64,000 nucleotides of DNA from Gnetum montanum (Eukaryota > Streptophyta > Gnetopsida > Gnetales > Gnetaceae). Shown here piece after piece: positions 45,251-56,319 of the stretch (position 1 is the stretch's first letter; each line of letters starts with the position of its first letter). The notes below the pieces were generated by a model. That model made no database searches. It had not been told where the DNA came from and saw only the letters and a list, made by a program, of their open reading frames with translations. A program made the position numbers and the translations under genes. The stretch covers positions 1,464,930 through 1,528,929 of the forward strand of contig MNCI01023302.1 in the NCBI GenBank assembly GCA_015680685.1, written 5' to 3'.

Positions 45251-48200
45251 CCTAACATTTCCAACAAAAAATTCTTAGAGAGGAAAATGTCACATTATGA
45301 AATTTCATATAGGTTCAATTATTTAATTTAAAGTTATCAAGTACATTTTAATAAGTTATTTTCAATTTCATCAATTAAATAGTAAGATTAAATTATTGTT
45401 TTACTACAGGAAAATAATCTACTTCTTAAATTTTTATATATTTTATTTTTTGCTACTATTTATGTTGAGTTATAGATCTTTTATATATTTAATAGTTAAA
45501 TGTTGAAATTTAATTACCCCTCAAAGTTTTTCTTTTCTTAGTATTTATGTTACCTTGAATACTTGTTGATACTTATTTTATTCTATATTATGCATACATA
45601 ATTATATGATATTGTTCATTGAGCATTTAGGATCCCATCCCTATCTAAGTCATACCACTTGTACTTTTTCATCAACAAAATAATTTTTTAAAAGTAACTT
45701 CTAGTAAAGGCTCTTTGTCAAAACTTCTAGTAAAGGCTCTTGCATTATTAATTCATTTTATCTTTGTAAACTCAAGTGAGGAGAGTTACAAGTCTATGAT
45801 ATAATTTGTTTATTGTTTGTATCTATTACATTATTTTCTTTGAAAAGATTTTTTTTTTTTAATTTTCTTCCTTTTTAATAGAAAGCCTTTGGAAAGAAGT
45901 AAAAACCTATGAAAGTGTTTCTAAACTAGGGCAAGGATGATCTTTTTCCTACTTTAAAAAAGGTTTTTTAAAAACTTCAACAAACATCTAAAACTATTTA
46001 AAATCTCTTCTCTGTATTCTGAAATTTTTTAAATTATTATTCATTTTTACTTAACGAGCAAACATCCCCAACTATTAAAAGACAAAGATATAAGCAAGTT
46101 TACCTATTGCATGATTTTTAGCAAACAAGGCAATACCATAGGAGTCTTAGTAGCGTAATAAACAACTGAATCAACAGGGTTTCGAACCAGAATGCTCATA
46201 AATCAAGTCAATTTTCTCAAACAACGTTGTAGTTTAAATGTCAGAGACGATAGCTTTTATGAAAAAAAAAACAAAAAATGACACAGCTGAACCTTAAACA
46301 TCTAACTTTCCAATCAAAATGCTATCAAAATACAAGACACTTAAGCACATAGTCACTTAAAATGTATAGAAAAATCGAACTTAGCAGGGTAGACATATTG
46401 CAAACTCTTGAAGTCCATGACCCTTGGGGAACAAAATGCGCTTGAGAATAGCTTATGCTTAACTGAAATAAAGCAAACTGTGAGTTCTTAATAAGTAACA
46501 TTCTGATGAAAACCATGAAAATTATGCATATGACCGCAAAACTAAAGAATATCCAGTGTGTATCCAGAAACACTAGAACTGAATCTAAAGTGGCTGGCTA
46601 CTCCAAAGGCAAGGCAGAACAGAAACCTGGCTTTGATATCAATGCAGAAAAATCACACAATGAAAGCATAAATCTCATACAAATTAAATATAAGCAAAAT
46701 TTGTATTACAAGCACCCCCTCCGATTAAAGTCTTCCAACTTTCTCAGAGTCTTAACATTGCAATCTTATGGAATTCACCATCTAAAACTTCGCAAAGGCT
46801 GGAACTCATCCATTCCTATAATCATGGTCAACTGAATTTGTTAACTTTAATGGCAATTTGAGTAAAGACAAAAGCAATTTGGGTAGTGTGAAAAATAATT
46901 TAGCTTAAATAAAAACCAATTTTGCTTCAAGTACAACCCAAATTTGCTTATTGAGACAATCAATTTAACTTCCTGTACAAATTTAATACATTCAATTTCA
47001 CTCACAGGTTTAAACACAATTTTATCTCAAGTTACAAAAGTGAAAAAAAAAAAGATTTCAAGTCTATCAAAATTTATATCTTTGCTTTTACAACTTTGAG
47101 TAAATTTATGTTTTTAGTTATGAATGAAATTGATTACATCAAAAAGAAAATTTAAATTATATTTTAAGTAAAATTGATATTGATTAAAAGTGAAATTGAT
47201 TTTATTGAAATAAAATTGCTTTACACTTTTACAAAACTACTTTGGGTTTTAGCAAAATTATTATAAAAAATAACGAACTCAATTTACGGAAAAATATTAT
47301 GCTCCCTTTCATCAAGGAAACATCAATAACCAAAGCTTGTTTCCTTAAACTGTTTTGTCTATGTTACATTCCCGGGTGAGAAAATCCAGAAATGCCATAG
47401 TTGCAACCATTGAATAACATCCATGAGGGTTCCAAAGGTGTAATTTTAAATGAAAGCATGATTACTTGGTTGTATACGTGAAAGTGATCCTGGGTTCGGT
47501 ATCTTTCCTAATCTTTTTCTACGCGAAACCCGTAATTACTCAACGCTGTCATCCTGATATCAATGTCTTTATCCCATTTATTTCCATCATGTTGCGTCCT
47601 TGTCTTTGGTAAACCCCACAATTAGCTTAAACACTTCCAAGAACCAAATCAATTCTATATTTCTGCATAAAAGAAATTACCAAATGCCATAAATACTATT
47701 AGGTTCTGGAATGTAATAAAACTTCAATTTCAATTTCAGTCTAACATGATTTATATATTTTAACTGATTCATATATCCTTAACTATCACTTTAGCTAGGT
47801 GCTAGAATAAACTTTATTCCTAATCCTCAATAGTCCCCTGATTATTTTACTTTCAGTATAGCTTTATTATCTTGAACAGCCTTGTAACAGTTTGGTTTCA
47901 ATCAATGTAAAATAAGCATAGGTGGATTATTTGAAATGATGGTAAAGTGTTTGTTTCTCAATTTAAAAAGATGGGATTTAGAATTAGGACTTAAAAGAAA
48001 ACCAGCCAAAAAAATTGAAGTTCCAATCTGCTTAGCTCCAAGTAAAAAAAACACGCACATATATATAATCAATGCAGAATAATTAAAGGAGATAGAAAGT
48101 AAATATATATATCGATTCAATGCAAAATAATTAAAGGTATTCCACTAAAACTGGTCTCTCAAGCATTGACACAAGAAATTTGTAAAATTTATATGATGGA

Positions 48201-48360
48201 AAAATGATACACGCTTCAAACCCACTTTCTCATGATGGGAAAAAAACAGGTAGCTTGCAAAAGCACATATACTGGTCAAATTTGTCTCCCCAAAACTAGG
48301 ATTGATTCTGGTGCAAACAATGATGCTTGTTTAAAAAAAAAAGATTCAATGATTCCATTC
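45251..48360. other. AT-rich intergenic region, no gene seen
   Basis: Long A and T runs and no convincing frame. At 46850-47240 short imperfect repeats of a 'caatttng' or 'aaattgat' word occur every 20-40 bases. At 48057-48137 a roughly 46-bp segment ('aatcaatgcagaataattaaagg' type) is present twice. A 'ggttcgaaacc' word on the minus strand at about 46178-46188 lacks the rest of a tRNA. None of the open stretches has a recognisable product. Confidence 0.5.
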
Positions 48361-48738
48361 AACAGTTGCCCTTGGCCTTAGCACTTCTGCCATGGGAATG
48401 CGTAGGACCTTCCAAGGAAGAAAACTACAGACAATTAGACAAGAACAGCGTAGAATGAAGCAAGCCCAGAACCGCCCAATTATGATCAGCCACCTGTCGT
48501 CAGCTACCTGGATTGTGACATTTCAAATTGCCATCGGAAACTGCCATGATCCTTCTTCCAAAACACAGTCGTCTTCGGGACGGGAAAAAGTCTTTCTGGA
48601 AGTTTTCATCAAAATTTTCAATTCACCTGATCGCCATGTCCAAGAACAGCAGGCCTGAATCTGTTATGCTCTTTTGCAGAGATATCAAAATTCTGATTCA
48701 ATATTTTTTTTTTCTTTTTTTGTTTTTGTTTCTGTTAG

Positions 48739-50358
48739 TTATCTGTTGGACCTGGGCTCGATTCCCGGCACAGGAATTGTCACGGGAGACCAGTTGCAGA
48801 CCCTGAGTTTCTGCAGTGAATGAATGTTCATAGCAGGGCTGTAATATGCATGAACAGGGCTGTGCCTCAGGCTTCTGCTGGACTTCTTCGCAGGAGAATT
48901 GTGCCATGATTTCTTGTCGACTTTGGCTTCTTTTTCTCTGTAACTAGACCTTCGGGAGTATGCAAGTTTATTAGCCTTGCAGATTTCCTGCTGCTCATCG
49001 GAGCCCTTTGCAGCAGGATTGTTCCTTGATCTTCTTTTGTTGGCAATGGAGGAATCTGAGAAATACTGAGAATCATCAGCGTGGGCTTCTGGAGCTCTCT
49101 GATTATTCAGAGCAAACGAAGATGATCTTGAGGACCCAGAAGTGTTTTTCTCAGAGGAAATTGCTCCTGTGCTGCTTCTCTTGAACTTCGAGAAAAAGGA
49201 AATGAATGAAACGTTTGCTCTTGCTGGACTTTTGGGGGTTGAAGACGGCTGCTGCTGCTTCTGTTGTTCTAGATCGGATTTCTTGAAGAGGGACAGCAGA
49301 GTGAAACTGGTCTTGGACCTGACGGGTGGATGATCCTCGTGGGTGTTTACAGATGACAATATGGTGGTGGTTGTGGTTGTTGTTTTAGGTAGGATGGCTT
49401 GAAGTGGTTGTTGAGTTTGCTTTAATGGAGGAAGAACAAGGGATTCTGCTGAATCTGAAGGAGCCGCCGCGGCTACTATTGTTGCAGGTCTTACCAGGAC
49501 TTCATAGTTGGTGTCACTGCTACCACTGCAGGCAAAATTTGGTGGGTCGTTTGCTTGTGCAAGTTTTGCCAATTTCTGCCTCAAACAGACTGCACATACT
49601 CCCACACCAGGTGCAGAGTATGGATGCTTCTCGCACCTCAGTCCCATTATACTGCTGATTCCCTCTGTAATTTGAAGAGAGGGCCCTTTCACACCATGAA
49701 ACTTCCCCTCACAGCCAAAGCTTCTGCAGCCATAAAAAACCCAAAAAGCTTTCTCTACTATGTTAAAAGGTTGCATCCATTTTTTTTAAACACAAGAAGG
49801 ATCGATCTTAATCACCTGCTCAAGCAATATTTGAAAAGAGATTGCATCTTAAAACAATGCTTAATCAAATAGAGGATAGATTTGGCTGTTGTTCAGAGTA
49901 GGACCCAGAAAATGAGGTATTGGCTGAACACTGTTACACCATCTAAGAAAACCCAAAACAAAGATATCCAAACCAAAAGACCCATAAAAACAGAAGAAAG
50001 CATGAGTCCCTTTGACAGAAACAAAGAAACTCTAAACAAAAGCATTTAAACAAAAGGGATTGAAAACATGGCCGTCTTAGCATAAAAAAAAACCTTCCAG
50101 TACCAGAAGACCTAGAACTCAAATATCAGACAATCATCCTTGCAGAAAACACCTGAAATCAGGGCGACCCAAAAACATAACATCTTTGAATCAAAGCATT
50201 AGAAATCGGTAATACCCAAACCATGGGCATGTTTGAACCAAAAAGCCCAGGTGCAAAAAAGCAATACCTATGAAAAATCAAACATAGAACTGAGAAAGTT
50301 GGTGCTGAAGTTCCAACTGACCTGCTGCTGCTTCGGGGTGCTGCTGCTCATCTTTCAT
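48739..50358 (-). CDS. Plant protein of unknown function with N-terminal Cys/His motif (2 predicted exons)
   Basis: The only convincing host gene. Exon 2 (49664-48739) is open. From the Met at 49647 it gives 302 residues starting 'MGLRCEKHPYSAPGVGVCAV' with CLR next. The spacing Cys-x2-His-Pro ... Gly-Val-Cys-x2-Cys-Leu-Arg resembles the N-terminus of plant DUF740/OCTOPUS-type proteins and of several unnamed plant proteins (family knowledge, by eye); it may bind metal. Later come a Thr run, two basic-hydrophobic patches ('FTLLSLFKKSDL', 'VSFISFFSKFKRS') and Ser/Arg-rich low complexity; no membrane segment is seen. Upstream, a GT-AG intron (50321-49665; donor GTCAGT, acceptor TTACAG) would join a short exon in frame, giving a start at 50358 (MKDEQQHPEAAA) and about 320 residues. 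The last 20 or so codons look non-conserved, so the C-terminus is uncertain. Confidence 0.75.
49665..50321 (-). other. Predicted intron of the host gene
   Basis: This 657-bp segment begins GTCAGT and ends with a pyrimidine-rich tract and TTACAG on the minus strand. Removing it keeps the frame from ATG 50358 into exon 2. There is no transcript evidence. Confidence 0.6.
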
Positions 50359-50452
50359 GGAGGAAGCTGCGGTGAATCAGAGGAGCCTGCAGGATGCACT
50401 CAGATTTCAACATGAACAGCACAGAGGAGGAGGAGGAGGATGAGGAAGCCAT
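50348..50452 (-). CDS. Leader ORF (34 codons) overlapping the predicted start of the host gene
   Basis: The first ATG in a good plant context (ATGGCT, 50452) opens a 34-codon frame beginning MASSSSSSSSVLFML and ending TGA at 50350-50348, overlapping the predicted ATG at 50358 in another frame. If it is in the transcript, it would limit translation from 50358 and favour reinitiation at 49647. Alternatively it is the true N-terminus of an isoform, but no splice that joins its frame to exon 2 was found. Confidence 0.45.
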   Translation of the reverse strand: MASSSSSSSSVLFMLKSECILQAPLIHRSFLHER

Positions 50453-50524
50453 TACAGGAGGAATTAATACTCAAAACACAGACCACAGACCAATAAGGGA
50501 GTTAGTGACCTTAAAACTTACTAA

Positions 50525-50565
50525 TAGCAATGCATGAATGACTGTGATGGATGGATATAAAGGCA
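50525..50565 (-). promoter_or_regulatory. Candidate core promoter of the host gene
   Basis: A TATA-like 'cctttatatcc' on the minus strand (about 50554-50564) lies about 105 bases before the leader ATG at 50452. On the plus strand the same bases read 'gatataaagg', so direction is not certain. Confidence 0.3.
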
Positions 50566-52349
50566 GAGAAAGTGCATTGTCAGAGCCTGGCTTCGTGGTT
50601 CGTACATGGCGCCGCCGATTTCTCAGACAAGGGATCGAAGCAGGCAACAGGTAAAGGAACAAAAAACAGGAACCCAACCCAATTTCAACTTCAACTGCAA
50701 TTTCTCTGCAAAAAATACAGACATGTCTGTTTGTGGGATCAATGAAACAGGCGAAAAAAATATATGTAGAGGGCACAGGAGGACCCGTCCAACACTGCAG
50801 ACATGGGGCGGGCTGTGGCCTGTTTTGGGTTCCAATTAAAGCAGTTGAAACTGTAAACTATGGATGAACGAGTGGGCATGAGCCACGCCAATAAATGGAT
50901 CTGTACAGTCCCAGATACTGTGTTTTACTCGTGCTCCACTCTCTCTGACCGAGGACTGATTTTGTGGCAGAGGCAGATATGTCCAAAACGATGAAGAAGT
51001 CCGAACCATGTAACAGTCCCCTGCACAGTGGGCTGGGGGTTGGTAATATGTAAATTTTCCTTCCTAACTACTCAAAATCCTGGTTGGTCTGTTTCATGTA
51101 TCCTGAACCGCTGCTACTGAGTCATAAAGATCACACCATAAGAATAACAAGAATAGGCCCCATCCCCTGTAAGACTACAGAGCCTTTGCACAAGTGTCCT
51201 AGCTTGACTCACTAACTCTCTTAACTTTGTCTGAACAGAAAAAACCTACACATTCCTCTTTCAAGAGACAAATGATTACGGGACCTCCATGAATGAAAAT
51301 TTATTAATGTTTGGCTTGGAGTTTGATTTGTCTTGCAATTTCTGTGGCTTATGTTCAATGGGGCTCTATCATAGTATATGCTCCCCTAGATTTCAAGGTG
51401 TATGTCATTGTCTTTTATAATGACAAAGAGACTTTGTGGGGCCTTGGTTTATGCCAACTCGTGTGGCTTGAATTTGGGCAGCGATCATGGGGTTCAAAGG
51501 TGTATGGACTTAAGCTTGCACAAACAAAGACGGGATGGATTGGATTCTCAACTTGCACAAATATGTGGCATTCTCGTACAGTAATCATGATGGTACTTAA
51601 AAAGGTTGTTTGATGAGAGGAATCGAATAATGGCTAAAATATTGGCCTCCCATTTGACCATGTTTAAGTCATGTTCATGCTAAAGGGTTTAATCAAGGAC
51701 GTGAAGTATCCAATGGATTGTTAATGTTTTTTTTTATAGATGTATAACTATAATCTTTCTCAAAATATTTTAACACATATAGTTAGATTAAAACTTTATA
51801 ACTCAATAAAGCTTATCGAAATCTAACTTATAACTTAGGTTATCAAATTAAGAGTCTTACTAGTAAGCTAACATTTCATTGTTTCCTTAAAACAAACTTT
51901 TGATTATGTGTATCTTATGTTATACAACTAATATAGTTGAAGTTAGTGCATAACCAATGGAACAAGTTGCTTTGGTAGGGGAGACCTTAAAATTAATATT
52001 GGTAATAAGCATAAAAAATATTTAAAATATATTATAGGCTTAACACTAAGTAAAGAACATCAAAAACAAGATAGAAAGGGAAAACATTTCAATTAAAGGG
52101 ACATTTTCTCAAGCGTACAACATTATTGTTGATATTTGGTATAATTTTCTTGATGATGAAAGGAGAAGTTTCTTGATAGCAAAAGAAGTTTTGAGATGAT
52201 CGGTGAAAGTAAAGAGAGAGTTAGCACTTTTTGGGCTTCTTTGAAGCTTCACCATGAGAGATTCACCTAACATTTCTACTCCTCAAAATGAAGATGTTTC
52301 AAATCTCCCTACTATTGATTTTCACTTTTCAAATGATGTTTTTGATGCT
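50566..52349. other. Intergenic region, no gene supported
   Basis: The 50566-51100 part is less AT-rich and is probably upstream sequence of the host gene. An open stretch at 51311-51613 has no recognisable product. 51720-52349 is AT-rich with no clear feature. It ends at the left edge of element E. Confidence 0.5.
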
Positions 52350-53392
52350 TGATGAGCAATGAGGTACCCTTGTGCTCGACCATACAAACACGAGCGTGTA
52401 CGTGTGATCCGGTCGAACTCTACAGATGGACTAGTTGTGGTACCTAGACAATTATATGTTGATCGTAGTTCGTTGTCTTCCTACTTGGACTAGTATTTGC
52501 TTTGTCATGTATGGTTTAGTCCAAAGTGAGGTGTATGATGTGATCCCTAATACTATGTTACTCCTAAGGACAATAAGAGATAGCTCGATTAAGCTAATTA
52601 AACTAATGGGCAATAGGAAATAAGATCTAAGCTAGCCTAAGTGTGATGAGCATCCATCCCTAATCATTCGTACGCATCTTGGACTTTGTGTACTACTTCT
52701 AGGATTGCCAAGCACACATCACTCGAAGCACTATTTGATATGCTACTGGGTTACCATGTAGTTACACTTAAATGTTCGTGATTAAGGTGTACTCATTCCA
52801 CATTAACAATAGGAATAGTAAATGATGATAAAAGAAATATTAACTAAGAAAAAAACAGTAAATAATCAATAATTAAAATAATTAAAAGCTAAGTGAATGT
52901 TACAATGATGGAGTAATCTCAATCTTTATTGCCAATTGTGTGCATGTCCAAGTACGTCACACCCGAACAAAGGTTTTGTACAATTACAAGCATCACACTG
53001 TAGGCATGCACTTGGAAAGAACACTAAAATTGACTATAAGAACTAAAAACTAAAAACTGACTATAAGACTCTCTTGTTGTGCACCTTGATGGAGTAATCT
53101 CAATCTTTATTGCCGATCATGTGCATGTCCAAGTACGTCACACTCGAACAAAGGTTCTGTACAATTACAAGCATCACACTATAGGCATGCACTTGGAAAG
53201 AACACTGAAATTGACTAGAAGAACTAAAAACTAAAAACTGACTATAAGACTTACCAAAAGAATCTCTCGTTGTGCACTTGAGTGCTATATTTATAGGCCA
53301 ACACAAGAATCACAATATCATGTATACGATATCGTATCTAGGCTACGATATTGTGTACCTGATATCAGGGCTTGGCAAATTGTAATTCATCA
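52350..53392 (-). repeat. Element E 3' LTR, with internal tandem duplication
   Basis: This 1043-bp LTR has plus-strand ends 'tgatgagcaatgagg' and 'attcatca'. U3, at about 53310-53370, has GATATC motifs, and the TATAAATA box is at 53295-53288. A 181-bp segment is duplicated in tandem (52907-53087 and 53088-53268). Confidence 0.9.
52907..53280 (-). repeat. 181-bp tandem duplication in the E 3' LTR
   Basis: Both copies carry 'gatggagtaatctcaatc' at one end and 'gttgtgcac' at the other. The junction has a 'cttga' microhomology. The unit runs from about 15 bases after the start of the TATA box to about 20 bases after AATAAA (read on the minus strand), the same part that is duplicated in G's 5' LTR. 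Confidence 0.85.
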
Positions 53393-53410
53393 TACCCCCA
53401 CGACTAAATA
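53393..53410 (-). other. Element E polypurine tract
   Basis: The minus strand reads 'agtcgtgggggta' next to the 3' LTR, preceded by 'actcgaggacaagcttt'. Confidence 0.8.
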
Positions 53411-53573
53411 AAAGCTTGTCCTCGAGTTAAACAAAATGAGGAACAAGTTCATCCAATTACAATAGTGGATAGGTATGGGATTATTGAATGACCATGGACT
53501 ATTTCATGCTGCATTGTGGGACTAGACAAAACAAAATCTGGACACCAACAAAATAATACAAAACTTGCAGAAC

Positions 53574-56319
53574 TCATGTGGTTCCTAGTAGTGGTGGCTC
53601 CTCCATGGGTGCCTTTCCTTTATCTTGTGCTCCAGGCTTCTAAAATGGATACCTTTGAAGAAGTGCCTGAAGTTTTTCCTCTTCTATCTAAGGATCATAA
53701 GTCATCCATGCTGATGTTCCAATGTTTGATAGAGCCAACACTTCCCACAGACACGATAGTTGTGGAAACATTTGATAGGCCTTAACATACCATGCTACAA
53801 ATAGTCATCGTTCCTCCTCATAGGCTTTGGCTTTCTCTTTGAGTTCCTAGTAATCTGTAAGCTGTCGAGCCAAATCTGCTACTACATCTTTTTGGCCTTG
53901 GTAGCTAGCCTTTACCACCTTTAATTCAGAGTTTGCTATTTCTAATTTCTGTAATGTCTTCTTATGTTTTGCAAACTCTATCTCATATTTAGCATAGGTG
54001 ATAACTACCTGCTTCTTGAGCTCAGTTCTCTGGTGCCCTGCTATTAAAATGGCTAAGTTGGCATACTACAGATTTGCCAACTCCATGTACTCTATTAAGT
54101 CCTAAATCTACAGGTCCTGACTTTTCAATTCTGCGTGGTGGATGAAGGCATAAGTATCCAGGACGGCTCACCAGTTAGTGTATTGAGCATTGAAAAAATT
54201 AATGTGGGCCTTAGCCATATGGATCTCCTTTTCGATGATTTCCTTGTACATTCCCTCCTGGTCATGAAAGTGTTCTTTTAACTTATTATGCTTTTTGGCC
54301 TCATTTTTCCACGCACTTATTTCTATGGTAGTCATTTGTCAGATGGCATGGACCTCCTCCATGGAGAGGGTTCTATTTTCCCTAGCCAAGTGATTCATGT
54401 CTTAGTTGACCCAAACTAGTTGTTTTTGCATTTGTTGGAAACTTTCTTTGACAATGTTTTTCTGTTTCTTAACTGTTGTCAACCGAATATTTTCAGCAGC
54501 AAGTAATTTATTTTCCTCTTGTAAGGCCTTAAGAGCTTTAGCATGTTCATATGTCTGAGCTTGTGCCTTTGAAGCATCCTAATTATCTTGTTCCTTTTAC
54601 CTTACCACCTTTTTATTTTCTTCCAACAATTTATTTAGTTGCTTAGTTCTCAAAATGTCTAATTGGCCAGCTGTGACAAATTGGGAAGGATCTCGTCGTT
54701 CAGCTTGCAGGGTGATGAGCTTTTCTTGTAATATTTACAACTCTCCTTTTGCATGCTCAGCCCTAACTTCAGTCATGACCAATTTTCCTTTGGTGAAAAT
54801 GAGGTCTGATTATGCTATGATGACATCTTGGGGAATGTCAAACAAGGATGTCGTAACTTGTCCTGTTTGTAGCAAGTGATCTAAAGCATCCTCATGTTCC
54901 ATAGGAGTCATTGAGGAACCAGCCAAAACTTGAGCATCATGTGCTCTTGTGAAATCTGCTAGTGCCACAACAAGAACATTAAATGATTCTTTGATGTGGT
55001 CTGTGACCACCTCTGCTATGCCTACTGCATCTTGGTGCTACATGACCACCACTGTGGCTCCTTCACTAGTTTCCAACCTGACTTGGAAAGATGCAACATT
55101 CCCAAAGATCTGCTGAGACCATTGGGATCCTTCTCCTAAAATCAATAAAATATGTCCACTTGCAAGGTTGACTGAAATAATAGACTATACAACATCATCA
55201 ATGACCTTGAATAAGTTTTTGGCATCATAACTTCCCCAACTAATCGTCTCGGTGATTATTTGGAGATGACTGATAGACAACCAATAGTCTTGTTGCGGTG
55301 GTGGTGATTGCTAGACTTGCTGACTTATGAGTTGTGTGTTGGGCCTTGCTTCCTATTGTTGGCTGGATCCTACCATTTGAGGCTCGGTGGGCCCAACCAT
55401 TTGCTCTTCCTCTTTTTCTAACTGCTCACCAGTGTCTTTGCTAGGTGCCAGTGGTTTGAGCAATTCAACATATGAATTTTTTTGGGCTTTTCTACACATC
55501 TGCACAGCTTCTTGATAAGACAAGGATAAGGCAAAGTAAGCTTCCTTGTCTTCCTTTCTTCAAATCACCTTAATATCTTTGTCAGATATAAATGGGGTAG
55601 ATTTGCATTAAATATTTCCATCAAAATCACACTGCCCCACACCACATAAGTAGATAATCTATTTAAACCTTTGGTGGGGAAAGGTGATAAGTGCCAATCT
55701 TAAAGTAGATCCTCTCTTCAAGGGTCAATTCTTTGTAAACTTTATTCTCCTTGTTGTAGGCCTGTTTCAACCATAATTTCATTGCATCTACATCTGAGTA
55801 AGTGGACAAATGAGCAACTTTTGGTCCCTCGTTTGGAAAATCTAGGACCTCTACAATGGCCTTTGTAGAAAAATCAATGGAGACACCACCTACATTAGCA
55901 ATAGTGCCTTTCTCTTTGCTATGCTAGAATTGATATGTTTCACCCAAATACCAATCACCACTCTCTAAGAGGATGGACCATAGTGGAGACACTTTTAGTT
56001 GAGTCTTCACTGGTTTAGAGGTGAACTCAGTAAAAGGCCCAAAATTGAGCTCCACTATCATAGTTGCAAAGGTGGGCTTCTCTCGAATGGCTTGGAGACA
56101 TTCAGGGGACAACGTAAGATGTTATCCTTATTCTAGCACCCTGACCTCTCCACCTTCTACATGGCTGGATTGCACTGTCACAGTGGTTTCTTAATGAATG
56201 CTGAATAAGTGGGCCTTCTACTTTGCATGTTCTACTTGAGGTTCCTAGCCTCTACCTCCTCTTGGGCATTTAGTTGCACTTTGAGAAGGTCCTCCTTGTT
56301 GTCCTCTTTTTGGGGCCAT
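53574..56319 (-). pseudogene. Element E ORF2: coiled-coil-rich protein of unknown function (most complete copy)
   Basis: The start is ATG at 56319 (Met-Ala-Pro-Lys-Arg-Gly), after 'gattacaa'; G has the splice-like 'gattacag' here. A Gly/Arg/Gln-rich leader is followed by a conserved block open from 56112 to 55924: 'FATMIVELNFGPFTEFTSKP', 'LKVSPLWSILLESGDWYLGE'. Then come 'GVSIDFSTKAIVEVLDFPNE' and 'LTLEERIYFKIGTYHLFP' (about 55690-55870), a Gln/Pro-rich linker (about 55300-55480), and from about 55010 to 53800 a long Glu/Lys/Leu/Ala/Gln-rich part, probably coiled coil. It ends 'PMEEPP' before TGA at 53576-53574. That is about 915 codons in all, with several stops and frameshifts. Function unknown; the N-terminal blocks may be distantly like the 'putative plant transposon protein' domain. 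Confidence 0.75.

Noticed and set aside
46178-46188. Exact box-B word 'ggttcgaaacc' on the minus strand
   Set aside because: No box A at the right distance and no tRNA fold; a short word by chance or an old SINE trace.
48750-48772. tRNA-like T-arm ('gggctcgattcccggc')
   Set aside because: Only the T-arm is present. No D-arm, anticodon arm or acceptor pairing could be built around it, so it is not called as a tRNA gene.
51311-51613. 100-codon open frame on the plus strand between the host gene and E
   Set aside because: No recognisable motif or family, no promoter or splice context, and composition like the surrounding intergenic DNA.
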